Positions 7,940-15,959 of a stretch of 64,000 nucleotides of DNA are shown here, one piece after another. Location of the stretch: the NCBI GenBank assembly GCA_035573435.1, contig DATMZR010000043.1, positions 27,188-91,187 on the forward strand. Direction: 5' to 3'. Position numbers and translations under genes: made by a program. How positions within the stretch are numbered: the stretch's first letter is position 1; each line of letters starts with the position of its first letter. The notes under the pieces are model-generated. The model made no database searches, was not told the origin of the DNA, and saw nothing but the letters and a program-made list of their open reading frames with translations. Source of the DNA: Solirubrobacterales bacterium. Its GTDB lineage: Bacteria; Actinomycetota; Thermoleophilia; Solirubrobacterales; 70-9.

Positions 7940-8643
7940 GCCCGAGCGGGGCCGGAAACGCCGTAGCGCTTGAAGTGGCGGGCCGGGATATCCGCAGGGT
8001 CCTTGTACCAGTACCAGGTGCAGGGATCGCGGTCGAAGTCATCCGGGGGGTCGGACGGGTAGACGGGGTAGCCGATCCACCGGATCGGCAGGGCCTCGTT
8101 CATGAACGCGCAGTGCGTGCAATAGAGCGGGAACCCGGCTCGCCCATAGCTCCAATCGTGGGCGCCGTCGGTCACCCCCCAGCCCTCAGGTCCGTAGCGG
8201 CGGTTTCTCCATAGGCGCTGGCCGGAGCCGCAGGGATTCATCGTGAACGTGAGCTTCTCGTCGTCCTCTGCGATCTCGAAAGCCCCCGGCTTGGGACCCA
8301 CCCCGCTGGTCGAGTGCGCGCGCCAGGTTGCCGCGAGCGCCGCGGCGACCTGCCGCCGGTCCGTCTTTGCGATCGTCTCGACGGGGCGGCGCCAGCTCCG
8401 CTCGAGGCTCCACTGCCATGCCTCCTCGACCCCGTCGTCCCCGAGCTTCTCCTTGATGAACGAGATCAGCCCGGCCACGCCGTCGACGAGCAGGTCGTGC
8501 ATGAACTGGGACTCGTGCCTCATCTCCTCGCAGAGCCGTTTCGCCTCCTCGGCCTCGCCCCGTTCGAGCGCCTCGATCGCCCTCACCATCGTCGGTCGCG
8601 CCATCTCACGCAGCTCCTCGTCCGAGAACCACCTCTCGCCCAT
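7936..8643 (-). CDS. Conserved protein of unknown function with cysteine motifs
   Basis: I do not recognise a characterised family. The ATG at 8643 gives 235 residues. The first half is helical and acidic (EALERGEAEEAKRLCEEMRHE), continuing to about residue 120. The second half has a motif TMNPCGSGQRLWR, then FPLYCTHCAF, then a tryptophan- and tyrosine-rich end (DPCTWYWYKDP). The paired cysteines CTHC with earlier Cys and His residues could bind a metal, but this is not shown. There are no membrane segments or signal peptide. It converges on the crotonase-SDR pair, sharing a 4-base stop overlap. The C-terminal aromatic cluster and the CGSG motif suggest a ligand-binding enzyme rather than a structural protein. 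Confidence 0.75.
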   Translation of the reverse strand: MGERWFSDEELREMARPTMVRAIEALERGEAEEAKRLCEEMRHESQFMHDLLVDGVAGLISFIKEKLGDDGVEEAWQWSLERSWRRPVETIAKTDRRQVAAALAATWRAHSTSGVGPKPGAFEIAEDDEKLTFTMNPCGSGQRLWRNRRYGPEGWGVTDGAHDWSYGRAGFPLYCTHCAFMNEALPIRWIGYPVYPSDPPDDFDRDPCTWYWYKDPADIPARHFKRYGVSGPARA

Positions 8644-8680
8644 CTCACACCTCCGTTCGCGGGCGCCGAGCGTATCGGTG

Positions 8681-9274
8681 TCAGGACCCCGGCTCCCGCC
8701 ACATCTGCCACAGCGGCGGGCCGTCTGAAGGGAGGTTGAACTCGCCGGTGACCACGAAGCCGTGACGCTCATAGAGCGCCCGGCTCCGCACGGTGCTCGC
8801 CTCCAGATACGCGGGAACCCCCTGCGCGTCGAGCGTCTCGAGCGCAGGGTGCATGAGCTTGGAGCCGATCCCTCTCCCCTGCGAGTCGGGCTCGACGCCC
8901 ATGATCGCCAGATACCAATGGGCGGGCTTGCGCGGATGCTTCCCTTCCACCCGCATTCTGGTGCGAAAAGCCAGGGGCAGCCGCCTGCCGAACACCCTGA
9001 CCATCGGGGGCATCTCCCGAATGGTCGCCCTGGCCGGAACCCTCCATTGCAGCGGCGGCGCCCAGATCGCCGCTCCCTGCACGTCGTCCGTGGTCCAGAC
9101 GAGCCCGTGCGGCAGCGCGATGGCGCGCAGCTCGGTTTCGAAGAACAGCCTCAGCCTGGGCACGCGGTCGCTCGCCCGCGGCAGAAGATGTGACCACGCG
9201 GGGTCGGCGTGGAAGGCGCGCGCGAGGGCTTCGGCGAGGCGCGGGACGTCCTCGACTGCCGCGCGCCGGACCGT
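8681..9274 (-). CDS. GNAT-family N-acetyltransferase, start codon unclear
   Basis: This protein transfers an acetyl group from acetyl-CoA. Motif A is GVEPDSQGRGIGSKLM and motif B is ALYERHGFVV. The first standard start in frame is GTG at 9163 (160 residues), but it would cut off the first strand and helices. The frame upstream clearly encodes a GNAT N-terminus (VRRAAVEDVPRLAEALARAF) right back to the TAA that ends the DivIVA-like gene at 9277-9275, in the same reading frame. No ATG, GTG or TTG lies between. Expression of a full 197-residue protein would need an ACG start at 9274, a CTG start at 9184, readthrough of the TAA, or a base error. I give the extent from the ACG codon. The substrate is unknown. 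Confidence 0.72.
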   Translation of the reverse strand, partial: TVRRAAVEDVPRLAEALARAFHADPAWSHLLPRASDRVPRLRLFFETELRAIALPHGLVWTTDDVQGAAIWAPPLQWRVPARATIREMPPMVRVFGRRLPLAFRTRMRVEGKHPRKPAHWYLAIMGVEPDSQGRGIGSKLMHPALETLDAQGVPAYLEASTVRSRALYERHGFVVTGEFNLPSDGPPLWQMWREPGS

Positions 9275-9745
9275 TTAGCCGACCTCTGCTGGCTCTTCCT
9301 GCTCGCGCCCGGCGAGGCGGTCGCGCCCGCGGCGAACGGCGGCGAGGAACTTCTCCAGGTTGACCTCGAGCGTGGAGAGGATCTCGTCGGCGTAGTCCTC
9401 GGCGCCCAAGCGAATCGAGCGCTCGGTCTCCCGCGCGTCCTCGATGATCTCCTCGGCGGCGCGCTCGGCCTGCTTGTAGACCTCCTCCTCGGAGATCAGC
9501 CGCGACTGCTGGTCGCGGGCCTCCTTGACCACCCGCTCGGCCTCGCGCTTGGCCTCGGCGAGCATCTCCTGGCGCTCCTTGACGATCCAGCGCGCCTGCT
9601 TGATCTCCTCGGGAATCGTCGCCCGCATCTGATCCAGAAGGTCGTAGATCTCCTCGCGATCCACGCGCACCTGGTCCGTGAGCGGCACGGGCCGCGCGTT
9701 GTGGATCAGGTCATCGAGTTTGTCGATCAGGACCAGAACGTCCAT
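9275..9745 (-). CDS. DivIVA/SepIVA-like coiled-coil protein
   Basis: The 156-residue product is almost entirely charged alpha-helix with heptads, rich in Glu, Arg and Ala, with a short N-terminal segment MDVLVLIDKLDDLIHNARPV typical of actinobacterial DivIVA-domain proteins encoded near coaD. These proteins organise polar growth or septum formation at the cytoplasmic membrane. It lies downstream of coaD, separated by a 100-base spacer with a strong inverted repeat. The TAA stop is followed in frame by the acetyltransferase coding sequence. Family assignment is good; the exact cellular role is inferred. Confidence 0.8.
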   Translation of the reverse strand: MDVLVLIDKLDDLIHNARPVPLTDQVRVDREEIYDLLDQMRATIPEEIKQARWIVKERQEMLAEAKREAERVVKEARDQQSRLISEEEVYKQAERAAEEIIEDARETERSIRLGAEDYADEILSTLEVNLEKFLAAVRRGRDRLAGREQEEPAEVG

Positions 9746-9780
9746 GAGAATCGTGAAAGCTTACGCGGAGCGGCGGATTT

Positions 9781-9829
9781 GCGGGCGCACAGTCGATATT
9801 TCGGCGCCGAATTGCAAGCTCGCGCCCGC
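9781..9829. promoter_or_regulatory. Inverted repeat in the coaD-DivIVA spacer
   Basis: GCGGGCGC (9781-9788) and GCGCCCGC (9822-9829) form a perfect 8-bp inverted repeat, and its 33-base interior contains the 12-bp palindrome TTCGGCGCCGAA (9800-9811). On the transcribed strand this lies in the leader of the DivIVA-like gene, about 36 bases before its ATG. There is no T-run, so a terminator is unlikely. An RNA structure or a protein-binding site are both possible. Confidence 0.5.
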
Positions 9830-9845
9830 GCGTGGATCACGGCAT

Positions 9846-10346
9846 CTACCGCTTCAGACGCTCCACCAGAGCCTCCGCCACCGGCGGCGGGACCAGGTTG
9901 GAAACGTCGCCGCCGAAGGTCGCGATCTCCTTGACCCCGCTCGACCGGATGAAGCTGTGATCGGGGGAGGCGAGGATGTAAACGGACTCGATATCCGGCG
10001 CCAGGTTGCGGTTGAGCTGGTTCATCTCGAACTCGTATTCGAAGTCGGAGATCGCGCGCAACCCTTTCACGATCGCGTTCGCGCCGTGCTGGCGGGCGAA
10101 CTCGACGAGGAGGATCGAAAAGGCTTCGACGCTGACGTTGCCGACGCCATTTTCGGCGATCGCTTGCTCGAGGAACGCCTTGCGCTCCTCGGCAGTGAAC
10201 AGGGTCGTCTCCTTGCGGACCGGCTGGTTGACGACCCCCACCACGACCCGGTCGAAGACCCTTGCCGCGCGGGCGATGATGTCCAGGTGCCCGTTGGTCA
10301 CCGGATCGTACGTGCCCGGGCAGATCGCCACTCGTCCGTCTGTCAT
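9846..10346 (-). CDS. coaD: Phosphopantetheine adenylyltransferase
   Basis: CoaD adenylates 4'-phosphopantetheine to dephospho-CoA, the penultimate step of coenzyme A synthesis. The 166-residue product has the nucleotidyltransferase motif PGTYDPVTNGH at residues 10-20, where the NGH supplies the catalytic histidine. It also has the KGLRAISDFEYEFEM stretch and the late FIRSSGVKEIATFGGDV motif. The length is standard. Its ATG overlaps the rsmD stop by 4 bases, so rsmD and coaD are coupled. Confidence 0.97.
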   Translation of the reverse strand: MTDGRVAICPGTYDPVTNGHLDIIARAARVFDRVVVGVVNQPVRKETTLFTAEERKAFLEQAIAENGVGNVSVEAFSILLVEFARQHGANAIVKGLRAISDFEYEFEMNQLNRNLAPDIESVYILASPDHSFIRSSGVKEIATFGGDVSNLVPPPVAEALVERLKR

Positions 10347-10879
10347 TCCCGGGGCTCCAGGTGGTGGATGCGGATCAAGGTGTCGCCGTAGCGTCGCTCG
10401 GCGATCAGCGGCATGGACAGCCGGATCGGTCGGCGCGCGGCGCTCTCGCAGATCAAGCGCCCGCCCTCCGCGAGCCGGCCAGGGATGAGCGAGTCGAGTT
10501 CCCCCTCAAGACGGTCGGCGAGTCTATACGGCGGGTCGCAGAAGATGACGTCGAAGCGCCCGCGTGAGCGGCGGAGGTAACGCAGGGCGTCGGAGCGGAC
10601 AACCGCCACACGCCTCTCCAGCCCCAGCTCGCGCACGTTGCGGTGGGCAAGGGACACGTGCGTGTCGACCAGTGTCGCCCGGGCCGCTCCCCTAGAGACG
10701 GCCTCGATGCCGAGCGCCCCGGTGCCGCAGTAGAGGTCGAGGACGCCGGCGCCGCCGATCCCTCCGAGGATCGCGAACAGCGCCTCGCGAACCCGGTCCG
10801 CGGTCGGCCGCAGGGCCGCCGAGCGCCGGGGCGGCGCCGCCAGGCGGCGACCCTTGAGCTCGCCTGCAACGACCCTCAT
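10343..10879 (-). CDS. rsmD: 16S rRNA (guanine-N2)-methyltransferase RsmD
   Basis: RsmD methylates G966 of 16S rRNA during small-subunit assembly. The 178-residue product starts MRVVAGELKGRRL and has SAM motif I VLDLYCGTGALGIEA at about residues 46-60 and the catalytic DPPY motif (FCDPPYRL). The ATG follows the recG stop with no gap and the stop overlaps coaD. The recG-rsmD-coaD order is widely conserved. Confidence 0.95.
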   Translation of the reverse strand: MRVVAGELKGRRLAAPPRRSAALRPTADRVREALFAILGGIGGAGVLDLYCGTGALGIEAVSRGAARATLVDTHVSLAHRNVRELGLERRVAVVRSDALRYLRRSRGRFDVIFCDPPYRLADRLEGELDSLIPGRLAEGGRLICESAARRPIRLSMPLIAERRYGDTLIRIHHLEPRE

Positions 10880-12943
10880 CTAGGCCGCTATCGGCTCAGC
10901 TCGCTCGTCGCCGAAGCGCTCCCGGGCGGCGTCGAGCAGCGGGCCAAGCTCGGGCGCGTCGAGCGATCCGTGCCGGTCGAGCAGCTCGAGCAGCTCGCGC
11001 CGCGCCTCGGTGAGAACCGCGACGTCCTCCGGAAGCTCCGCGACTCGAAAGCGCGGGAGGCCGTGCTGGCGAGTGCCGAGGATCTCCCCCTCGCCCCGCA
11101 GGGCCAAATCGACCTCCGCCAGCTTGAAGCCATCCCGCTCGGCCTCGATCGCCTCCAGACGGCGCCGCGCGAGCTCGGAGCCGGGATCGCCGAACAGGAT
11201 GCAGTGCGAGGGATGCTCGCCGCGGCCCACGCGGCCGCGAAGCTGATGAAGCTGGGATAACCCGTATCGCTCCGCACCCTCAACCAGGATCACGGTGGCG
11301 TTCGCGACGTCGATGCCCACCTCGATCACGCTGGTCGCCACCAGCACGTCGGTCCCGCCGGTCGCGAACCGCTCCATCGCCTCCTGTTTCTCGCGGGACG
11401 GCATCTGCCCGTGCAACAGGCCGACCTCGAAATCCGCGAACTCGCCGGCGCGCAGCCGGCCCGCCTCCTCGGCCGCCGCCTTGGCCTCGAGCTTCTCAGA
11501 TCCCTCGACCAGCGGACAGACGACATATGCCTGGCGACCCTCGCGCAGCCGCTCGCGGATGAACTCGTAGGCTCCGGCTCTCTTCTCCTCCCCCACCGCC
11601 CAGGTCTCGACCGGCCTGCGCCCAGCCGGGAGCTCGCGAAGAACGGTGGCATCCAGATCGCCGTAGGCGGTCAGCGACAGGGTGCGTGGGATCGGCGTCG
11701 CGGTCATGTGGAGGACATGAGGTGCCGCCCCAGCGGACCCCCTGGCGTCGAGCGCGGCGCGCTGGCGGACGCCGAAGCGATGCTGCTCGTCGACCACGCA
11801 GACCGCGAGGCGGTGGAAATCGACGTCGGGCTCGATCAGAGCGTGCGTGCCCACCACCATCGCCAGCTCGCCGGAGGCGAGCCGCCCAAGCGCCTCGCGT
11901 CGCCTCGCGGCCGGCGTCGCGCCGGTCAAGAGCGTGAACGGGACCGCCGAGTGGGCGAGCAGGCGATCCAGGGTGGCCGCGTGCTGCTCGGCCAGCGTCT
12001 CGGTGGGCGCCATCAGGGCCGCCTGATGGCCGGATTCGACGGCGCGCAGCATGGCGTACGCCGCGACGACGGTCTTGCCCGACCCGACCTCCCCCATGAG
12101 CAGGCGCTGCATCGGGCGCTCGGACCCCAGCTCGGAGTCGATCTCGGCGACGGCCCGCCGCTGATCGCCCGTGAACTCGAACGGCAGCGACCCGAGCCAG
12201 CGCGTCACCAACTCGCCGCGGTCACCCAGGGCGATGCCCGGCCGCCGTGCCTCACGTCCCCGGCGCCGAGCGGCCAGCGCCACCTGGTGCAGGAACAGCT
12301 CCTCGAAGGCCAGCCTCTCCCGGGCCCGCTCCGCCTCGTCCAGGTCCTTCGGAAAGTGCGCGACCGCGAGCGCATCGCCGGCTCCCGCCAGGCGGCGGCG
12401 GGCGCGGAGCTCCGCCGGCAGCGGCTCCAGCGCGTGGCGGGCCAGCGGCATCGCCTGCCAGGCCCACTCTCGCAGCCGTTGCGCTCGCAGCCCCTCAGAG
12501 GCGGGGTGCACAGGAACGAGCCCCGTCGTGTGGATCCCGGTCGGGCCATCGACGTCCGCGAACTCGTGTGCCTCGACCCGGAACCCGGAACGGTCGAGCT
12601 TTCCATGGGCCAGCAGCCGCGTGCCCGCTTGCAGACGCTCGGCCAGCCAGGGTTGGTTGAACCAGACCGCCTTCGCTGGGCCCGACTCGTCGGCCACCGT
12701 CGCCTCGACGATCACCAAGCCGCGACGGCGCGTCGGCCGCAGGCGCACCGAGCGCACCTCGACCTCCACCGTCGCCTGCTCGCCGATCCCGAGCTCCGAG
12801 AGGGGACGGGGTGAAGCGAGGTCCCGGTAGGAGCGCGGGACGTGCGTCAGCATCTCGCCAACGGTTGCGATCCCGAGGTCGGCCGCGGCAGCGGCGAGCC
12901 TGGGGCCGGCGCCGCGGAGCGTCGTCAGCGGGGCGTCGAGCAT
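10880..12943 (-). CDS. recG: ATP-dependent DNA helicase RecG
   Basis: RecG remodels stalled replication forks and Holliday junctions. I choose the ATG at 12943 (687 residues) because homology begins at LTTLRGAGPRLAAAAADLGI, right after it. An upstream ATG at 13081 would add 46 low-complexity residues. The protein has an N-terminal wedge/OB domain, then the helicase core with Walker A MGEVGSGKT, the DEQH-type box VVDEQHRFGVRQR, HMTATPIPRTL and the C-terminal helicase motif QLRGRVGRG. It is followed directly by rsmD. Confidence 0.96.
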   Translation of the reverse strand: MLDAPLTTLRGAGPRLAAAAADLGIATVGEMLTHVPRSYRDLASPRPLSELGIGEQATVEVEVRSVRLRPTRRRGLVIVEATVADESGPAKAVWFNQPWLAERLQAGTRLLAHGKLDRSGFRVEAHEFADVDGPTGIHTTGLVPVHPASEGLRAQRLREWAWQAMPLARHALEPLPAELRARRRLAGAGDALAVAHFPKDLDEAERARERLAFEELFLHQVALAARRRGREARRPGIALGDRGELVTRWLGSLPFEFTGDQRRAVAEIDSELGSERPMQRLLMGEVGSGKTVVAAYAMLRAVESGHQAALMAPTETLAEQHAATLDRLLAHSAVPFTLLTGATPAARRREALGRLASGELAMVVGTHALIEPDVDFHRLAVCVVDEQHRFGVRQRAALDARGSAGAAPHVLHMTATPIPRTLSLTAYGDLDATVLRELPAGRRPVETWAVGEEKRAGAYEFIRERLREGRQAYVVCPLVEGSEKLEAKAAAEEAGRLRAGEFADFEVGLLHGQMPSREKQEAMERFATGGTDVLVATSVIEVGIDVANATVILVEGAERYGLSQLHQLRGRVGRGEHPSHCILFGDPGSELARRRLEAIEAERDGFKLAEVDLALRGEGEILGTRQHGLPRFRVAELPEDVAVLTEARRELLELLDRHGSLDAPELGPLLDAARERFGDERAEPIAA

Positions 12944-13137
12944 GCTCGGGCGTGGCGCCGAGCGAAGCGCCACCGAGCCGAGCCCCTCGCGGTCCTGCTG
13001 CCCTCCGGTCCCGAACGCGCGCGGCGCCTCAGGCTCCGCCGCGTTTCGGGGGTCGCCAATGGTCGCAGGCGCGCCGCTCATCGCTCCAAGGCTACGGCGG
13101 CGCGGGGCCGGAACCCCCCTGGCTCACCCGCCGCCGG

Positions 13138-14556
13138 TCAGGCTTGCGCCGCTGCGAGCTCCGTGTCGCTCACCTGCCCCGTGGGCTTGATGTTCTGGTT
13201 GAGGCGGAACAGGTTGGTCGGGTCGTAGCGATCCTTGAGCGCCTGAAGCCGCGCGTAGGTCTCCGGACCGAAGGCGGCACGAACCCGGTCCTCGCCCTCC
13301 TCGCCGATGAAGTTGAGGTAGGCACGACCCGTCGTGTAGGGCTTCATCCGGGCGCCGAATTCGCGGGTCCAGGTGATGTTCACGTCGTCGTCGGCGGCAT
13401 CGAGCCACATCGAGATGATGTGCAGGTTGAAGGGGGCGTGCCGCTGACCGAAGGCCATCGCATCGTCCGGGACGCGTGAGATCGCGCCGCCGCCGGGGAG
13501 CACAAGGATCTGGCTGAGTGGCGAGGGCTTCGTGAGATGGTGCTCGCAGAGCAGGTCGATCGCCTCGTCGGGAAGCTGGGCGAGGAAGTCCGCGGTCCAG
13601 TAGTTGCGCCGGCCGGGCTGGTTCGGAGGATCGATGAGCTGCTGGACGGCCACATACGGCATCGGCTGCACCATGTCCATGGCCGGAGGGCCGAACTCGC
13701 GCAGCGGCTTCAGGCCCTCCTCGGCCTCGGCGAACGGACCCGCGTAGCAGAGAACCATCCCCATCACCGGCTGGCCGCGGACCGGTTCGGGGACGAATTC
13801 CTCGGGCGGCGCGGAGATCAGCGCGCAGCCACCACAGACCTCGTCCGGCGCCTGGGCGATGAAATCGCGGAAGTGACGGAGCACCGCCCCGGCCATCGGG
13901 GCCGGGTACATCAGCATCCCACCCAGCAGCGTCGGCCCCATCGGCTGCAGCTCGAACTCGAACTCCGTGACCACTCCGAAGTTGCCCCCGCCGCCGCGGG
14001 TGCCCCAGAACAGGTCGGCGTTCTCCGACTCCGAAGCCGTCAGCCTGTTCCCATCGGCAGTAACGATCTCGACTGAGCGCAGGCTGTCGCAGGTGAGGCC
14101 GAGCTTCCGCTCCAGCCAGCCCGACCCGCTGCCGAGCGCGAGCCCGCCGACGCCGGTCGTCGAGTTCCGGCCACCGGTCATCGCCAGCCCATGCTCCTGG
14201 GTGGCGGCGTCGACGTCGCCCCACACCGCCCCGCCCTGGACCCGCGCCGAGCGCGCGTCGGGATCGACCTCGATTCGGTTCATGGGACGCAGATCCACGC
14301 ATACGCCCCCCTCACACACCGCGTGGCCCGTGACCGCGTGGCCGCCGCAGTACACGGACAGCGGCAGGCCCTCGGTGCGGGCGAAGTCCACGGCGGCCGC
14401 GACGTCATCGCCACTCTCGCACCGCGCGATCACCGCGGGACGGCGGTCGATCATCCCGTTGAACACCTGACGCAACTCGTGGTAGCCCTGATGGTCCGGA
14501 CCCACGAGCTGTCCTTCAAATCGACTCGCAAGCGTCTCGAGGTCGAGATCTGTCAC
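13138..14556 (-). CDS. FAD-linked oxidase of the BBE (berberine bridge enzyme-like) type
   Basis: This 472-residue flavoprotein has the PCMH-type FAD-binding domain followed by a BBE-type C-terminus (YDPTNLFRLNQNIKP). The GTG at 14556 has a good AAGGGGAAG ribosome site. The histidine in GGHAVTGHAVC (about residues 72-82) is at the position of the covalent 8-alpha-histidyl flavin link. The second attachment cysteine of bicovalent members is not at its usual place (GGRNSTTGVGGL), so flavin is probably attached once or not covalently. Substrates of such oxidases vary (sugars, alkaloids, phenolics), so the reaction is not known. It is divergent from the RidA-like gene. There is no signal peptide. 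Confidence 0.88.
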   Translation of the reverse strand: MTDLDLETLASRFEGQLVGPDHQGYHELRQVFNGMIDRRPAVIARCESGDDVAAAVDFARTEGLPLSVYCGGHAVTGHAVCEGGVCVDLRPMNRIEVDPDARSARVQGGAVWGDVDAATQEHGLAMTGGRNSTTGVGGLALGSGSGWLERKLGLTCDSLRSVEIVTADGNRLTASESENADLFWGTRGGGGNFGVVTEFEFELQPMGPTLLGGMLMYPAPMAGAVLRHFRDFIAQAPDEVCGGCALISAPPEEFVPEPVRGQPVMGMVLCYAGPFAEAEEGLKPLREFGPPAMDMVQPMPYVAVQQLIDPPNQPGRRNYWTADFLAQLPDEAIDLLCEHHLTKPSPLSQILVLPGGGAISRVPDDAMAFGQRHAPFNLHIISMWLDAADDDVNITWTREFGARMKPYTTGRAYLNFIGEEGEDRVRAAFGPETYARLQALKDRYDPTNLFRLNQNIKPTGQVSDTELAAAQA

Positions 14557-14613
14557 GGCTTCCCCTTTCGACCGTTGTCCGGAGGGCAGCCTAGCCAACT
14601 ATGTTTCGCCGCC

Positions 14614-15087
14614 ATGGGCCGGATCGAGGAGAGGCTGGCGGAGCTGGGCTTGACGCTGCCGAGACCCTTCGCCGCTCCGGCTGGGGTGGAGTTCAGGTTC
14701 GACCTGGTCCGGGTGAGCGGCCGGATCGGCTACGTGTCCGGCCACCTGCCCACCGACGGCTCCGAGGTGCTGATGCGCGGCAAGGTGGGCGATGAGCTCA
14801 CGGTCGAGCAGGGCTACGAGGCGGCGCGCCTCACCGGGCTCGCGATACTCGCCTCGCTGAAGGGGGAGCTGGGCGAGCTCGACCGTGTCAGCGGCTGGGT
14901 GAAGGCGCTGGGCCTGGTCAACTGTTCGCCGGGCTTCAGCAAGATGCCCGCTGTGATCAACGGCTTCTCGGAGCTGATCCTCGAGTTGTGGGGCGAGGCG
15001 GGACGTCACGCCCGCTCGGCGATCGGAGCGGCCGAGTTGCCCTTCGACGCCCCGGTGGAGGTCGAAGCCGTAGTCGAGGTGAACTAA
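14614..15087 (+). CDS. RidA/YjgF family protein
   Basis: The 157-residue product matches the RidA-like superfamily (trimeric chorismate-mutase-like fold), whose founding member hydrolyses reactive enamine/imine intermediates from amino acid metabolism. Visible features are GYVSGHLPTDG, VKALGLVNCSPGFSKMPAVINGFS and the late ARSAIGAAELPFDAPVEVEAVVEV, where the arginine in ARSAIG corresponds to the conserved carboxylate-binding residue. This longer branch often serves other roles. A TATGTT at 14600-14605 lies 8 bases before the ATG with no ribosome site, so the mRNA may be leaderless. It converges on the GST-like gene across palindromic repeat copy B. Confidence 0.87.
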   Translation: MGRIEERLAELGLTLPRPFAAPAGVEFRFDLVRVSGRIGYVSGHLPTDGSEVLMRGKVGDELTVEQGYEAARLTGLAILASLKGELGELDRVSGWVKALGLVNCSPGFSKMPAVINGFSELILELWGEAGRHARSAIGAAELPFDAPVEVEAVVEVN

Positions 15088-15090
15088 ATC

Positions 15091-15197
15091 AATCCGCCGG
15101 AAGCCTCGGCTTCGCCTTCGTGTCCGGCGGGCTTGGGCCCCGGCCTTACCCGGCAGGCCCCTTCGCCCCGACCGCGACTTCGTCGCTAGCTCGGACC
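15091..15197. repeat. Palindromic repeat, copy B (overlaps the GST-like 3' end)
   Basis: This is a composite of hairpins: GAAGCCTCGGCTTC inside CCGCCGG...CCGGCGG (15096-15130), then GCCTTACCCGGCAGGC (15144-15159) and ACCGCGACTTCGTCGCTAGC (15171-15190). The last 20-mer is identical to 33231-33250 inside der. It sits between the convergent RidA and GST genes, and about 50 bases of it encode the GST C-terminus. Confidence 0.75.
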
Positions 15198-15949
15198 CGC
15201 TTGCGGTGCCCCTGGAACATCCGCTCCACCCACCGATACCCGGGACGCTCCTTGAGGGGAGCACGGAAGCGCTCCAATGCCTCGGGCGCTGGGGGAAGCG
15301 CGGGTCCCTCCGGCGGCTGCACCAACGGAAAGAGCAGCGAGGCAGCCGTGAGGTCCGCGACGGTGAAGCCGTCACCGACGAGGTAATCGCCCGGACCGAG
15401 CTCGGACTCGAGTCGGTCGAGCGCCGCCAGGATCTTGGCCCTCGCGAGCTCCGCCCGGCGATCGCTCTTCACCCCGTAGCGAAGGGCCGCGAACGTTGAG
15501 AAGAAGCGCATCGCCCCCGCGCGGACTGGCCCAATGCCGGCCAGGCGACCAGGCAGCAGGTCGACCGTGAAGCGCTCGACGACCGCCGGGTCCTTCGTCG
15601 CCTCGTGGAAGGCGAGCAGGCGCGTGTGGGGACCCAACTCCTCGTCGAAGAACTCCTCCAGCTCCAGTGCCCGACGGCGCTCATCGGGATCCTCGGGGTA
15701 GAGGGGTGGGTCGGGATATCGGCGCTCGAGCTCAGCGATGATCGCCGTGGAGTCAGCGATGGCCTCGCCGTCGAGCTGGAGCAGCGGGAACGTCTTGCTG
15801 CGGCCCCGGGTCAGCCAGAGCGCCACGACCATGTGTGCGCCGGGGGTCGGGGCCCTGCGCTCGTGCTCGATCCCCTTGTGGTCGAGCGCCCAGCGAGCCT
15901 TCTCGTTGTAGTGCGAGATCTCGATGTGCCAGAGGGTCGGCTTCGACAC
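15146..15949 (-). CDS. Glutathione S-transferase-like protein
   Basis: The 267-residue product has an N-terminal thioredoxin-like domain (LWHIEISHYNEKARWALDHKG, then FPLLQLDGEAIADSTAII with the DST that binds the gamma-glutamyl part of glutathione) and an all-helical GST C-terminal domain ending near GDGFTVADLTAASLLFPLVQ. The GTG at 15949 is the first suitable start. Actinobacteria often lack glutathione, so the true thiol or function is uncertain. The last 15 residues ([15 protein letters not shown]) are encoded by palindromic repeat copy B and are not part of the fold. It lies 10 bases after the upstream unknown gene, probably in one operon. Confidence 0.85.
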   Translation of the reverse strand: MSKPTLWHIEISHYNEKARWALDHKGIEHERRAPTPGAHMVVALWLTRGRSKTFPLLQLDGEAIADSTAIIAELERRYPDPPLYPEDPDERRRALELEEFFDEELGPHTRLLAFHEATKDPAVVERFTVDLLPGRLAGIGPVRAGAMRFFSTFAALRYGVKSDRRAELARAKILAALDRLESELGPGDYLVGDGFTVADLTAASLLFPLVQPPEGPALPPAPEALERFRAPLKERPGYRWVERMFQGHRKRVRASDEVAVGAKGPAG

Positions 15950-15959
15950 GGCCGAGACG

